19,603 nt of DNA from contig CALESY010000033.1 of assembly GCA_937919945.1 (NCBI GenBank), forward strand, positions 1 through 19,603, read 5' to 3'. The position numbers were made by a program, and so were the translations under genes. Below, one piece after another: positions 1 through 7,608 of this stretch (positions are counted from its first letter, which is position 1; every line of letters starts with the position of its first letter). This DNA is from an uncultured Chitinophagaceae bacterium. Lineage in GTDB: Bacteria > Bacteroidota > Bacteroidia > Chitinophagales > Chitinophagaceae. The notes under the pieces are model-generated. The model had not been told where the DNA came from. It saw only the letters and a list, made by a program, of their open reading frames with translations, and did not search any database.

Positions 1-1607
1 ACATAAACAGCAGGAGATAATGATTTCACATCAATACGCATCAGTGGTGCGTCTACGTTCTTATTAATTAACACTTTACCTGTAATGTCTGTTATTTCCA
101 ATACAGATTTTGAATTGTATGTCGGAGGCAACTCTATATTCAACATTTCTTTTGCAGGGCTGGGGTATGCTTTAATGATAGACACTTCTGTGTTTGTATT
201 GCTAATACTTAACGGTGGTTCGCTTGTAAAGTCTAACGATGCCCAACCTGACGATGTTTTGATGTTATTATCATTACAATTACAGCGAACATGTACAGAA
301 TAACTAGTCTTGGGCTGTAAATACGGCGTCTGCAACGACGGTACACTTATGGGCGTACCATTTCCAGGTAAATCCCATATAGAACCAAAGAAATATTCGT
401 AGTTAACCACTGTTTTTACAGGATCCCAATATATTACTGCATTGTTCGATGACAGATAGGCTAATTGCAACACAGGCTTTCTGCATGGTGTTGGTGTATA
501 AAAGGAATCAAGTGCCCATGCAGAACTATCGTTTTGCACACATTTTGTTTTAACGTGTACATAGTACCATGTACCTTCTTTCAGCCCGGTAAGTGAACGA
601 AATCTGTTGGTCGTATTTTCTATCAACGGATTGCCGTTGGATGGATTAGCACGAATGGTGTCTACCAGATAACGCCAAGACACTACATTGGAGGCTGTAT
701 CCCATTGAAAAACTGCACTGTTAGAGTCTACATAACCGATGTTTATTTTAGGGATTTTTTCGCAGGGTGGAAGGGTTGTAAATGCTACTGTATCCCACAT
801 TGAATAACTGATAGCACTACAATAATTACGCACGCGCATAAAGTGTAGTTTATTCGGGATAAGGCCTGTAACAAATGCACTGGTAGCTGTTGTAGATGTG
901 ATAGTAGTATATGCCTGACCAGGATTAGTAGTATCAATAATATATTCATACTTGAATGAGCCAGGTACACTATTCCAGTTTATAGTTGCAGAAGTTGAAT
1001 TGATATTTGTTGCAGGTGCTCCGATTGCTTTAGTGCAGGGAGAACCAGGGATAATATCTATACCAAAATATGGGCTGCCTGTACCCGCACTTGAAGTAGT
1101 AGATGTTACATTACCCCATTTACGTCTGTTGCCTCCTACACTGCCTTGTTGTATAATTACACCACTTGTATATGAGGTTTGTGATGCCTCAACTATAAAG
1201 TTGGATGTACCATCATAAAAAAATGGTGTTGACAAAGTAAATTCAAACCAGCCATTATTAGTAAATGTCCTTGAGTAAGTAGATGGACCATATACTGTTG
1301 TAAGGCCGGTAATCCATGGGCCAGATGATAAAGTAGTCAGTGTAGTTGTACCTATCTTTATAGTTACATTAGAGAACGTAGAAGTGGTATTGGTAGCACT
1401 TCGATAATAAATTTTCGTTATTGTACCCATTGGTAAAACAGGCGAAAAATCTGATGCATAAAAAAGGTTTTGCACTTTATTACTACTCGTAGTATTGAAC
1501 GGGAACGAGTTGTTTGCACCGGTAGCAACTCTAATGTGCATGGGCGTTTGTGCTATGCCCTCTTTTTGTAAAAGAATTAATAATAAAATAAGTAACAATC
1601 GTTGCAT
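1..1607 (-). CDS. T9SS-sorted secreted protein with three FN3-like modules (3' end cut by the window edge)
   Basis: The frame is open from the ATG at 1607 to the left edge, giving 535 residues without a stop; an estimated 15-20 residues are missing. Residues 1-20 are a signal peptide ending in GIAQ. Residues 21-190 are a Ser/Thr/Gly-rich beta domain. Three FN3-like modules follow at about 191-280, 282-373 and 375-464, each opening with cysteine (CTK, CEK, CRK) and holding W and Y core residues. From about residue 477 comes a T9SS type A sorting domain (AYPSPAKEMLNIEL, then ITDITGKVL), cut at SLSPAVY. The predicted role is a surface or released protein exported by T9SS; ligand unknown. It aligns without gaps to the gene ending at 1854 as far as the sorting domain, and shares an almost identical 852-bp core with it. 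No promoter was recognised. Confidence 0.88.
   Translation of the reverse strand, partial: MQRLLLILLLILLQKEGIAQTPMHIRVATGANNSFPFNTTSSNKVQNLFYASDFSPVLPMGTITKIYYRSATNTTSTFSNVTIKIGTTTLTTLSSGPWITGLTTVYGPSTYSRTFTNNGWFEFTLSTPFFYDGTSNFIVEASQTSYTSGVIIQQGSVGGNRRKWGNVTSTTSSAGTGSPYFGIDIIPGSPCTKAIGAPATNINSTSATINWNSVPGSFKYEYIIDTTNPGQAYTTITSTTATSAFVTGLIPNKLHFMRVRNYCSAISYSMWDTVAFTTLPPCEKIPKINIGYVDSNSAVFQWDTASNVVSWRYLVDTIRANPSNGNPLIENTTNRFRSLTGLKEGTWYYVHVKTKCVQNDSSAWALDSFYTPTPCRKPVLQLAYLSSNNAVIYWDPVKTVVNYEYFFGSIWDLPGNGTPISVPSLQTPYLQPKTSYSVHVRCNCNDNNIKTSSGWASLDFTSEPPLSISNTNTEVSIIKAYPSPAKEMLNIELPPTYNSKSVLEITDITGKVLINKNVDAPLMRIDVKSLSPAVY
381..1232. repeat. 852-bp near-identical direct repeat, copy A
   Basis: Aligned by eye with 2289-3140 at a constant offset of 1908 bp, all 852 positions match except 1182 (t) versus 3090 (c), which is silent (TCA/TCG, Ser). 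It covers the end of the N-terminal beta domain and most of the three FN3 modules. Outside the block similarity drops: at 380/2288 an Ile/Val change appears, and from 1233/3141 many differences follow. Confidence 0.93.
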
Positions 1608-1798
1608 AGTAAAACATTAAATAGAGTGAAACAATACAATTACGACACTCTCGAATTTACTCTACACCAATTAGAAAAAAATTGAAGGCGGTTGGGTTAA
1701 ATACACATTTAATACTAATTAAATTACTTTTTAACTACTCATTAATCCCAATTTAATCTTGCAGCTAATTCTAAAAACAACATTTGCTAGTAACAATA

Positions 1799-1835
1799 AA
1801 AACGACAGCCGCAGCATAGCTGCGGCTGTCGTTTT
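1799..1835 (-). terminator. Rho-independent terminator, 17-bp stem
   Basis: A perfect inverted repeat (1799-1815 and 1819-1835) around a 3-nt loop, GC-rich in the middle with A and T runs at its ends. It begins 19 nt past the stop of the minus-strand gene 1854-3515 and forms a strong terminator for it. The symmetry means it could also work in the other direction. Confidence 0.85.
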
Positions 1836-1853
1836 GCAATACAATATTTGTAC

Positions 1854-3515
1854 TTATTCTTTAGTGAATTTTGTAGTAAAATTACTATCACTATCTGTGT
1901 ATTGCAGTATGTAAACGCCTGATGCTAAAGCTGAAACATCAATTGTTGTTATGTTGCTTTCTAAAGGAACGTTTCTTATAACTGCTCCTTTCAGATCTGT
2001 TATAGAAACTGAGGCCTTGCCTTTCATCAATCCTTTCAGATCTAACGTAAGTTTCTGTTTTACAGGATTAGGATATGTCTCTAAAGATAGTTTTTGTGCG
2101 GGGGTGTTATGAACACTTAACGGCGGTTCGCTTGTAAAGTCTAACGATGCCCAACCTGATGATGTTTTGATGTTGTTGTCATTACAATTACAGCGAACAT
2201 GTACAGAATAATTTGTCTTAGGTTGTAAAAATGGGGTTTGTAATGACGGCACATAAAGTGGTGTACCGTTACCCGGCAAATCCCATACAGAACCAAAGAA
2301 ATATTCGTAGTTAACCACTGTTTTTACAGGATCCCAATATATTACTGCATTGTTCGATGACAGATAGGCTAATTGCAACACAGGCTTTCTGCATGGTGTT
2401 GGTGTATAAAAGGAATCAAGTGCCCATGCAGAACTATCGTTTTGCACACATTTTGTTTTAACGTGTACATAGTACCATGTACCTTCTTTCAGCCCGGTAA
2501 GTGAACGAAATCTGTTGGTCGTATTTTCTATCAACGGATTGCCGTTGGATGGATTAGCACGAATGGTGTCTACCAGATAACGCCAAGACACTACATTGGA
2601 GGCTGTATCCCATTGAAAAACTGCACTGTTAGAGTCTACATAACCGATGTTTATTTTAGGGATTTTTTCGCAGGGTGGAAGGGTTGTAAATGCTACTGTA
2701 TCCCACATTGAATAACTGATAGCACTACAATAATTACGCACGCGCATAAAGTGTAGTTTATTCGGGATAAGGCCTGTAACAAATGCACTGGTAGCTGTTG
2801 TAGATGTGATAGTAGTATATGCCTGACCAGGATTAGTAGTATCAATAATATATTCATACTTGAATGAGCCAGGTACACTATTCCAGTTTATAGTTGCAGA
2901 AGTTGAATTGATATTTGTTGCAGGTGCTCCGATTGCTTTAGTGCAGGGAGAACCAGGGATAATATCTATACCAAAATATGGGCTGCCTGTACCCGCACTT
3001 GAAGTAGTAGATGTTACATTACCCCATTTACGTCTGTTGCCTCCTACACTGCCTTGTTGTATAATTACACCACTTGTATATGAGGTTTGCGATGCCTCAA
3101 CTATAAAGTTGGATGTACCATCATAAAAAAATGGTGTTGAAAGCACAAACTCAAACCACTGGCCGCTTACAAATGAATTTGAATATGTAGCAGGCCCAAA
3201 AACTGTTGTTAGTCCGGTATTCCAAGGCCCTGCAGTAAAACCAGTTAATGTTGTAGTACCAATTTTAATAGTAACATTTGAAAAAGTACTAGTTGTTGTT
3301 GTAGCACTTTTATAATATATTTTAGTGATTGTACCCATCGGCAATGTCGGTACAAAATCTGATGCATAAAACAGGTTTTGCACCATGTTACTACTCGTAG
3401 TATTGAATGGGAACGAGTTATTTGCTCCACTTGCAGACCTTATATATGTAGGAGTTTGTGCAAATGAATTGACGCAAAAACTTAGCAGTGTTACAAACAG
3501 TAGAATTTTTCTCAT
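1854..3515 (-). CDS. T9SS-sorted secreted protein with three FN3-like modules
   Basis: The product has 553 residues, full length. Residues 1-20 form a signal peptide (hydrophobic core LLFVTLLSF, ending SFAQ). Residues 21-190 are a beta-rich N-terminal domain of unknown fold. FN3-like modules lie at 191-280, 282-373 and 375-464, each starting with C; the third holds the CNCND motif. Residues 477-553 are a T9SS type A sorting domain (YPNPVKQKLTLDL, ITDLKGAVI, LASGVYILQY, ending FTTKFTKE). Such proteins cross the outer membrane through type IX secretion and are attached or released; the function of this one is unknown. It is the middle of three tandem paralogues and is closest to the gene ending at the left edge. 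A strong terminator follows, so it is probably transcribed alone. Confidence 0.92.
   Translation of the reverse strand: MRKILLFVTLLSFCVNSFAQTPTYIRSASGANNSFPFNTTSSNMVQNLFYASDFVPTLPMGTITKIYYKSATTTTSTFSNVTIKIGTTTLTGFTAGPWNTGLTTVFGPATYSNSFVSGQWFEFVLSTPFFYDGTSNFIVEASQTSYTSGVIIQQGSVGGNRRKWGNVTSTTSSAGTGSPYFGIDIIPGSPCTKAIGAPATNINSTSATINWNSVPGSFKYEYIIDTTNPGQAYTTITSTTATSAFVTGLIPNKLHFMRVRNYCSAISYSMWDTVAFTTLPPCEKIPKINIGYVDSNSAVFQWDTASNVVSWRYLVDTIRANPSNGNPLIENTTNRFRSLTGLKEGTWYYVHVKTKCVQNDSSAWALDSFYTPTPCRKPVLQLAYLSSNNAVIYWDPVKTVVNYEYFFGSVWDLPGNGTPLYVPSLQTPFLQPKTNYSVHVRCNCNDNNIKTSSGWASLDFTSEPPLSVHNTPAQKLSLETYPNPVKQKLTLDLKGLMKGKASVSITDLKGAVIRNVPLESNITTIDVSALASGVYILQYTDSDSNFTTKFTKE
2289..3140. repeat. 852-bp near-identical direct repeat, copy B
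   Basis: The second copy of the block at 381-1232, inside the middle T9SS gene and differing at one silent base. About 1056 bp separate the copies, so recombination between them would delete or duplicate a 1908-bp unit and leave a hybrid gene. Confidence 0.93.
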
Positions 3516-3646
3516 TTTGTTACATTTCTTTTAATAAGATTAACAAATAGTCATTTTGCCTAATCGCAATATAATTATTTTTTAATTCTATTTTTATAAA
3601 ATTTTAATATAACAAAGATAAATATAATTAATATTTATGTTTTGCG

Positions 3647-3694
3647 ATTAATAAAAAAGTCGGGGCTTACTAAAGCCCCGACTTTTTTATTAAT
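3647..3694 (-). terminator. Rho-independent terminator, 22-bp stem
   Basis: A perfect 22-bp inverted repeat (3647-3668 and 3673-3694) with a 4-nt loop, a GC core (cggggctt) and long A/T flanks that supply the U tract. It starts 16 nt after the stop of the minus-strand gene 3710-5521 and isolates it from the next gene. It could act in both directions. Confidence 0.88.
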
Positions 3695-3709
3695 GTATAG
3701 TTAATAAGA

Positions 3710-5521
3710 TTATTGCTTCGTAAACCTGACTGTATTTACACTACCATCTTCATGCATACGTATAGTATATACACCTGAAGACAGATGCCTGATATCTACC
3801 TGTAATGTACCGTTACCTACTTTTGTAGTCATAACTGTCTTACCGGTAATATCGGCAATTTCCAATTCCGCATCAGCTTTATAAGTTCCTGCTACTTGTA
3901 TATTCAATTTATCAGAAACCGGATTTGGGAACACAGAAATTCTGGATGATGCTGTAGTAATACTATTAATAGACGTTGGCGGTAATGTCTTGAAATCTAT
4001 CTCAGCCCATTTAGATTTTGATTCCACACCAAAGTCATTACAGTTACAACGGATGTACATAGCGTAGTCTGTATTGGGTTGCAAATAAGGTGTTTGAATT
4101 CTTGTTGCAATAATAGGCGTACCAATTGAAGGCGGATTGGACGCTGTGCCTAAGTAATACTCGTATTGATAAGCTGTTGGCATACCATTCCAATAAACAA
4201 TCGCATTGTTGTTAGTAAGCCATGATAAACCTAAGATAGGTGCACGACAAGGAACAGGTGTTCTGAAGGAATCTAACATCCATGCTGAACTATCAATATT
4301 AGGGCACAAAGAGCGATAATATACATAGTAACGAGTACCCTCTGTAAGCCCTGTTAAAGGTACAGATGTAGATGTGATAGTAGTTGCAGCACTACCCAAA
4401 GGTATCAGTTTTGTTTGCGAATAAATGTATTGATAACTGGTAGCTGTTGGAATAGCCGGCCATTGGAACGTACACGAATTTGAGTCAATATTCGCAATTA
4501 TTAATTTAGCTGGTTTTGTGCACTCGTCTCTTGTTCTGAAAGAAACAGTATCCCATTGAGATATGCTGGTAAGCGAACAACGCGTACGTATGTGTGCATA
4601 GTAAGTTGTATTGGGCAACAAACCGGAAGCAATACCACTGGTAGCTGTAGTAGCAACAATAGTAGTACCAACATTGGGAGACAAATCTGCTCTTGTATCT
4701 ACAGCATATTGATAATCCATTGCACCTGTTACACCTGTCCAGCTAAATGAGCCTGACTGAGAATTAACATTACCGACTACAAATGCGCTGGCTTTGGTAC
4801 ATGGCGTGGGGGGATCCCATTGATAAACCTGATCTGTAGCAGGCCAAGAAGCTATGCTAGTTGTAAATACTGTACTTGATGGCACAGGTGTAGTTCCAGT
4901 ATTAGGTAGTGTTTGCCAGTCTGTGGTACTTGCAGCTATGCCTATAGTAGCACCTGGAGGATTATATGAACCAGCAGAAGACTCTCGTTTATATAACATT
5001 TGAATACGACCACTTGTTTCGTACAGACGCATTTGCATAGATATAGCAGGCCCTGTGCCACTGTTAGCAAATGTCCGCCAATTTCTCCATTCAAAAGTAA
5101 AGATTCTATTGGGTGCTGTGCCACTTGTCAGGTAACTGGCAGTTGCGCCAGATGTTCCCCACATATCATCCCACATTATTTGTAACATAGGCGCTATACC
5201 TGCCATTGTCGCCATTGAATTGGTTAAGCTGGAGTTAGTGGTAGAGATAAGTGAAATAAACCCGTTTGAAGATGCTGAAACAGTGGTGTAGTTGGTACCA
5301 CAAAAGGGAAAATTGAACCCTATCGGAATACCCGTTATATTACAATCATCGCAATGAATACCCGCAGCAGAAGTACTACCAGATAAATAAGCGAATGATT
5401 CTGATGAAGTAGTAAATACATATGTTGAGCAGGCAGGTATTTGTGCTTGTGCTTTATTTGATAAAAAGAAAATAGCAAGTAGCAAACCTGCTAAGTTTTT
5501 GAGTTTGTATATGTTACTCAT
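3710..5521 (-). CDS. T9SS-sorted secreted protein with a different N-terminal domain and three FN3-like modules
   Basis: The product has 603 residues. The signal peptide is residues 1-26 (core LLLAIFFL, ending KAQA). Residues 28-235 form a beta domain with the pattern IGFNFPFCG, SSNGFISL, MWDDMWG, FTFEWRNW and GATIGIA, which I recall from many secreted Bacteroidetes proteins; ligand unknown. FN3-like modules lie at about 241-333, 334-424 and 425-515, again beginning with C. Residues 527-603 are a T9SS sorting domain (VFPNPVSDKLNIQV, LSSGVYTIRM, ending VRFTKQ). The FN3 array resembles that of the two downstream paralogues, but the N-terminal domain is unrelated, so the family looks modular. 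It has its own terminator and is probably monocistronic. Its target is unknown. Confidence 0.92.
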   Translation of the reverse strand: MSNIYKLKNLAGLLLAIFFLSNKAQAQIPACSTYVFTTSSESFAYLSGSTSAAGIHCDDCNITGIPIGFNFPFCGTNYTTVSASSNGFISLISTTNSSLTNSMATMAGIAPMLQIMWDDMWGTSGATASYLTSGTAPNRIFTFEWRNWRTFANSGTGPAISMQMRLYETSGRIQMLYKRESSAGSYNPPGATIGIAASTTDWQTLPNTGTTPVPSSTVFTTSIASWPATDQVYQWDPPTPCTKASAFVVGNVNSQSGSFSWTGVTGAMDYQYAVDTRADLSPNVGTTIVATTATSGIASGLLPNTTYYAHIRTRCSLTSISQWDTVSFRTRDECTKPAKLIIANIDSNSCTFQWPAIPTATSYQYIYSQTKLIPLGSAATTITSTSVPLTGLTEGTRYYVYYRSLCPNIDSSAWMLDSFRTPVPCRAPILGLSWLTNNNAIVYWNGMPTAYQYEYYLGTASNPPSIGTPIIATRIQTPYLQPNTDYAMYIRCNCNDFGVESKSKWAEIDFKTLPPTSINSITTASSRISVFPNPVSDKLNIQVAGTYKADAELEIADITGKTVMTTKVGNGTLQVDIRHLSSGVYTIRMHEDGSVNTVRFTKQ

Positions 5522-5587
5522 ACGTGAAAATTTTCAATGCTTGATTATGCCTAATAAAAATAACATTTTTTTTAATTATGGCATAAA

Positions 5588-5619
5588 AAATCTGCTATGA
5601 TTATACACATAGCAGATTT
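5588..5619 (-). terminator. Rho-independent terminator of the aldolase gene
   Basis: A 12-bp perfect stem (5588-5599 and 5608-5619) with an 8-nt loop. On the minus strand the second arm runs into T residues (5585-5590 are all A on the plus strand). It lies 26 nt after the aldolase stop. Confidence 0.8.
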
Positions 5620-5644
5620 CTTATTATTTATTAACCTTTAGTTA

Positions 5645-6703
5645 TTATGCTATTGTAATATCCTTATCCAGATATACATCTTGGATAGTATTTAACAGTT
5701 CAACACCCTCATTCATTGGCTTTTGGAATGCTTTACGACCGCTTATGAGGCCCATACCACCGGCACGTTTGTTTACTACGGCTGTCATTACGGCTTCAGC
5801 CATATCAGATGCTCCTTTAGACTCACCACCAGAGTTTATCAAACCTGCACGACCCATGTAGCAGTTAGCCACTTGGTAGCGGCACAGGTCTATCGGGTGG
5901 TCGGTAGTCAGGTTTTCATATACTTTTTTGTGTGTTTTACCAAAGGCAAGGGCATTATAACCACCGTTACCTACAGGTAATTTTTGTTTAATGATATCTG
6001 CCTGTATAGTAACGCCCAAATGGTTTGCTTGAGCAGTAAGGTCGGCAGCAGTATGGTAGTCAACACCATCTTTTTTGAAAGAGCTATTGCGCAGGTAGCA
6101 CCATAATACAGTAGCCATACCCAATTCGTGCGCATATTCAAATGCTTTAGCTACTTCTACTATTTGGCGAGCGCTTTCATCACTACCAAAATAGATGGTA
6201 GCACCCACAGCCGTAGCACCCATGTTCCAAGCATCTTTGATGGTGCCGAACATGATTTGGTCGAATTTATTAGGATAAGAGATGAACTCGTTGTGGTTTA
6301 TCTTAACAATGAAAGGTATTTTGTGCGCGTACTTGCGAGCCACTGAACCCAATACGCCATACGTAGAAGCAACCGCGTTGCAACCACCTTCCATAGCCAA
6401 TTTCACAATATTTTCAGGATCGAAATAAATAGGATTAGGAGCGAAAGATGCACCTGCACTGTGCTCTATGCCTTGGTCAACAGGTAATATTGATACATAA
6501 CCTGTATTTGCCAAGCGGCCATTGCCCATTAGTGCCTGTATGCTTTTCAGCGTTTGTATATTGCGGTTAGACATTTGCCAAACATCGTCCACTACGCTGC
6601 CTGTAGGCAGGTGCAATGCAGATTTGTCGATTGTTTTGCAAGTGTGCTCCAGATAAAAAGCTGCCTGGTCGCCCAGCAATTCCTGTATTTTTTTCGATGC
6701 CAT
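5645..6703 (-). CDS. fbaB: Class I fructose-bisphosphate aldolase (DhnA/FbaB type)
   Basis: The 352-residue product should cleave fructose 1,6-bisphosphate to dihydroxyacetone phosphate and glyceraldehyde 3-phosphate (EC 4.1.2.13) in cytosolic glycolysis and gluconeogenesis, by a Schiff base without metal. Family features visible are LPVDQGIEH at 73-81, KINHNEF at 134-140, ATIYFGS at 168-174, the likely Schiff-base lysine in ADIIKQK (K239), and the phosphate-binding segments SGGESKG (291-297) and GLISGRKAF (318-326). The length is normal for the bacterial DhnA group. It is transcribed away from the desaturase; a perfect -7 element lies about 32 nt upstream and a terminator follows, so it is probably a single-gene unit. 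Other DhnA-type aldolases exist, but the glycolytic role is most likely. Confidence 0.93.
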   Translation of the reverse strand: MASKKIQELLGDQAAFYLEHTCKTIDKSALHLPTGSVVDDVWQMSNRNIQTLKSIQALMGNGRLANTGYVSILPVDQGIEHSAGASFAPNPIYFDPENIVKLAMEGGCNAVASTYGVLGSVARKYAHKIPFIVKINHNEFISYPNKFDQIMFGTIKDAWNMGATAVGATIYFGSDESARQIVEVAKAFEYAHELGMATVLWCYLRNSSFKKDGVDYHTAADLTAQANHLGVTIQADIIKQKLPVGNGGYNALAFGKTHKKVYENLTTDHPIDLCRYQVANCYMGRAGLINSGGESKGASDMAEAVMTAVVNKRAGGMGLISGRKAFQKPMNEGVELLNTIQDVYLDKDITIA

Positions 6704-6734
6704 ATATATATGATAGTTTTCCTTAAAAAGTGTG

Positions 6735-6742
6735 CAAAGATA
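6735..6742 (-). promoter_or_regulatory. Bacteroidetes -7 element for the aldolase gene
   Basis: On the minus strand this reads TATCTTTG, a perfect match to TAnnTTTG, which predicts a leader of about 25 nt before the ATG at 6703. No good -33 TTG was found at the usual distance. Confidence 0.55.
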
Positions 6743-6815
6743 AATATTTAGATGATAAGTTGATACCCAATGGCATAATACCTAAACACAAACACCATAA
6801 TGTGGATAATTGCCT

Positions 6816-6823
6816 TAGATTTG
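6816..6823 (+). promoter_or_regulatory. Bacteroidetes -7 element for the desaturase gene
   Basis: TAGATTTG is a perfect TAnnTTTG match ending 29 nt before the ATG at 6853. I saw no clear -33 TTG. With the aldolase element it forms a compact divergent promoter region. Confidence 0.5.
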
Positions 6824-6852
6824 CGGCTCTCATTACAGTTTGAAATAAACAA

Positions 6853-7608
6853 ATGGCTATATTATTATTTTTCATTGCACATTGGTATTTATCCCTTTTC
6901 TCTCAAACATTTTTCCAACACCGCTATGCTGCACACGGCTCTTATAGCATGAGCAAAGGTTGGGAACGTTTTTGGTTTATATTTACTTTCATTACACAAG
7001 GCTCATCTTACCTCAGCACACGCACATACGCACTGATGCATCGTATGCACCATGCGTTTGCAGATACCGATAAAGACCCCCACTCTCCCCTACACCACAA
7101 ACATGTATTTGGAATGATGTGGCACACTAAAAATGTATATACTGATATATACGATGAGAAAGTAGAGATAGAGGACCGTTTCAAAAAGAATGTACCGGAA
7201 TGGCGCTCTTTTGATTCTTTTGCTCATGGTTGGATACCACGTTTGGTATGGATGGGTTTATATATTGCTTTCTACGTTCAATTTGCAACCGCATGGTGGA
7301 TGTACCTGCTGCTACCAATACATGCTACCATGGGGCCAGTACATGGTGCCATCATCAACTGGTATGCACACAAGTTTGGTTATAAGAATTTTGAAATGAA
7401 GAATACGGCTGACAACCTTTTTCATGTGGATATACTGATGCTGGGAGAGTCTTACCACAACAACCACCACATGCGGGCATCTAACCCCAACTTTGGTGTG
7501 CGCTGGCACGAGATAGACCCTGTGTATTACATCATTCGCCTGTTTAATAAAATAGGTATCATCAAACTAAAGCAGGTAAAGCTGAACCCTGTGGAGACAG
7601 ATTTTTAG
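6853..7608 (+). CDS. Membrane fatty acid (acyl-CoA or acyl-lipid) desaturase
   Basis: The 251-residue integral membrane di-iron enzyme should introduce a cis double bond, probably delta-9, into fatty acyl chains, using oxygen and an electron donor encoded elsewhere. The conserved histidine boxes are visible: HRYAAH (23-28), HRMHH (63-67) and HNNHH (202-206), plus NWYAH (169-173). Hydrophobic stretches near 1-20, 40-58, 130-160 and 155-170 fit the usual membrane topology. The length is typical of compact bacterial members of the OLE1/DesC-like family. It sits between the divergent aldolase and a convergent membrane gene whose stop overlaps its own by 4 nt. Whether the substrate is acyl-CoA or a phospholipid acyl chain cannot be told from sequence. 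Confidence 0.92.
   Translation: MAILLFFIAHWYLSLFSQTFFQHRYAAHGSYSMSKGWERFWFIFTFITQGSSYLSTRTYALMHRMHHAFADTDKDPHSPLHHKHVFGMMWHTKNVYTDIYDEKVEIEDRFKKNVPEWRSFDSFAHGWIPRLVWMGLYIAFYVQFATAWWMYLLLPIHATMGPVHGAIINWYAHKFGYKNFEMKNTADNLFHVDILMLGESYHNNHHMRASNPNFGVRWHEIDPVYYIIRLFNKIGIIKLKQVKLNPVETDF

Noticed and set aside
785..3126. Identical short frames inside the T9SS genes (785-970 with 2693-2878 on minus, 952-1218 with 2860-3126 on plus)
   Set aside because: They duplicate only because the underlying 852-bp block is duplicated; they are out-of-frame or opposite-strand shadows of the FN3 coding sequence.
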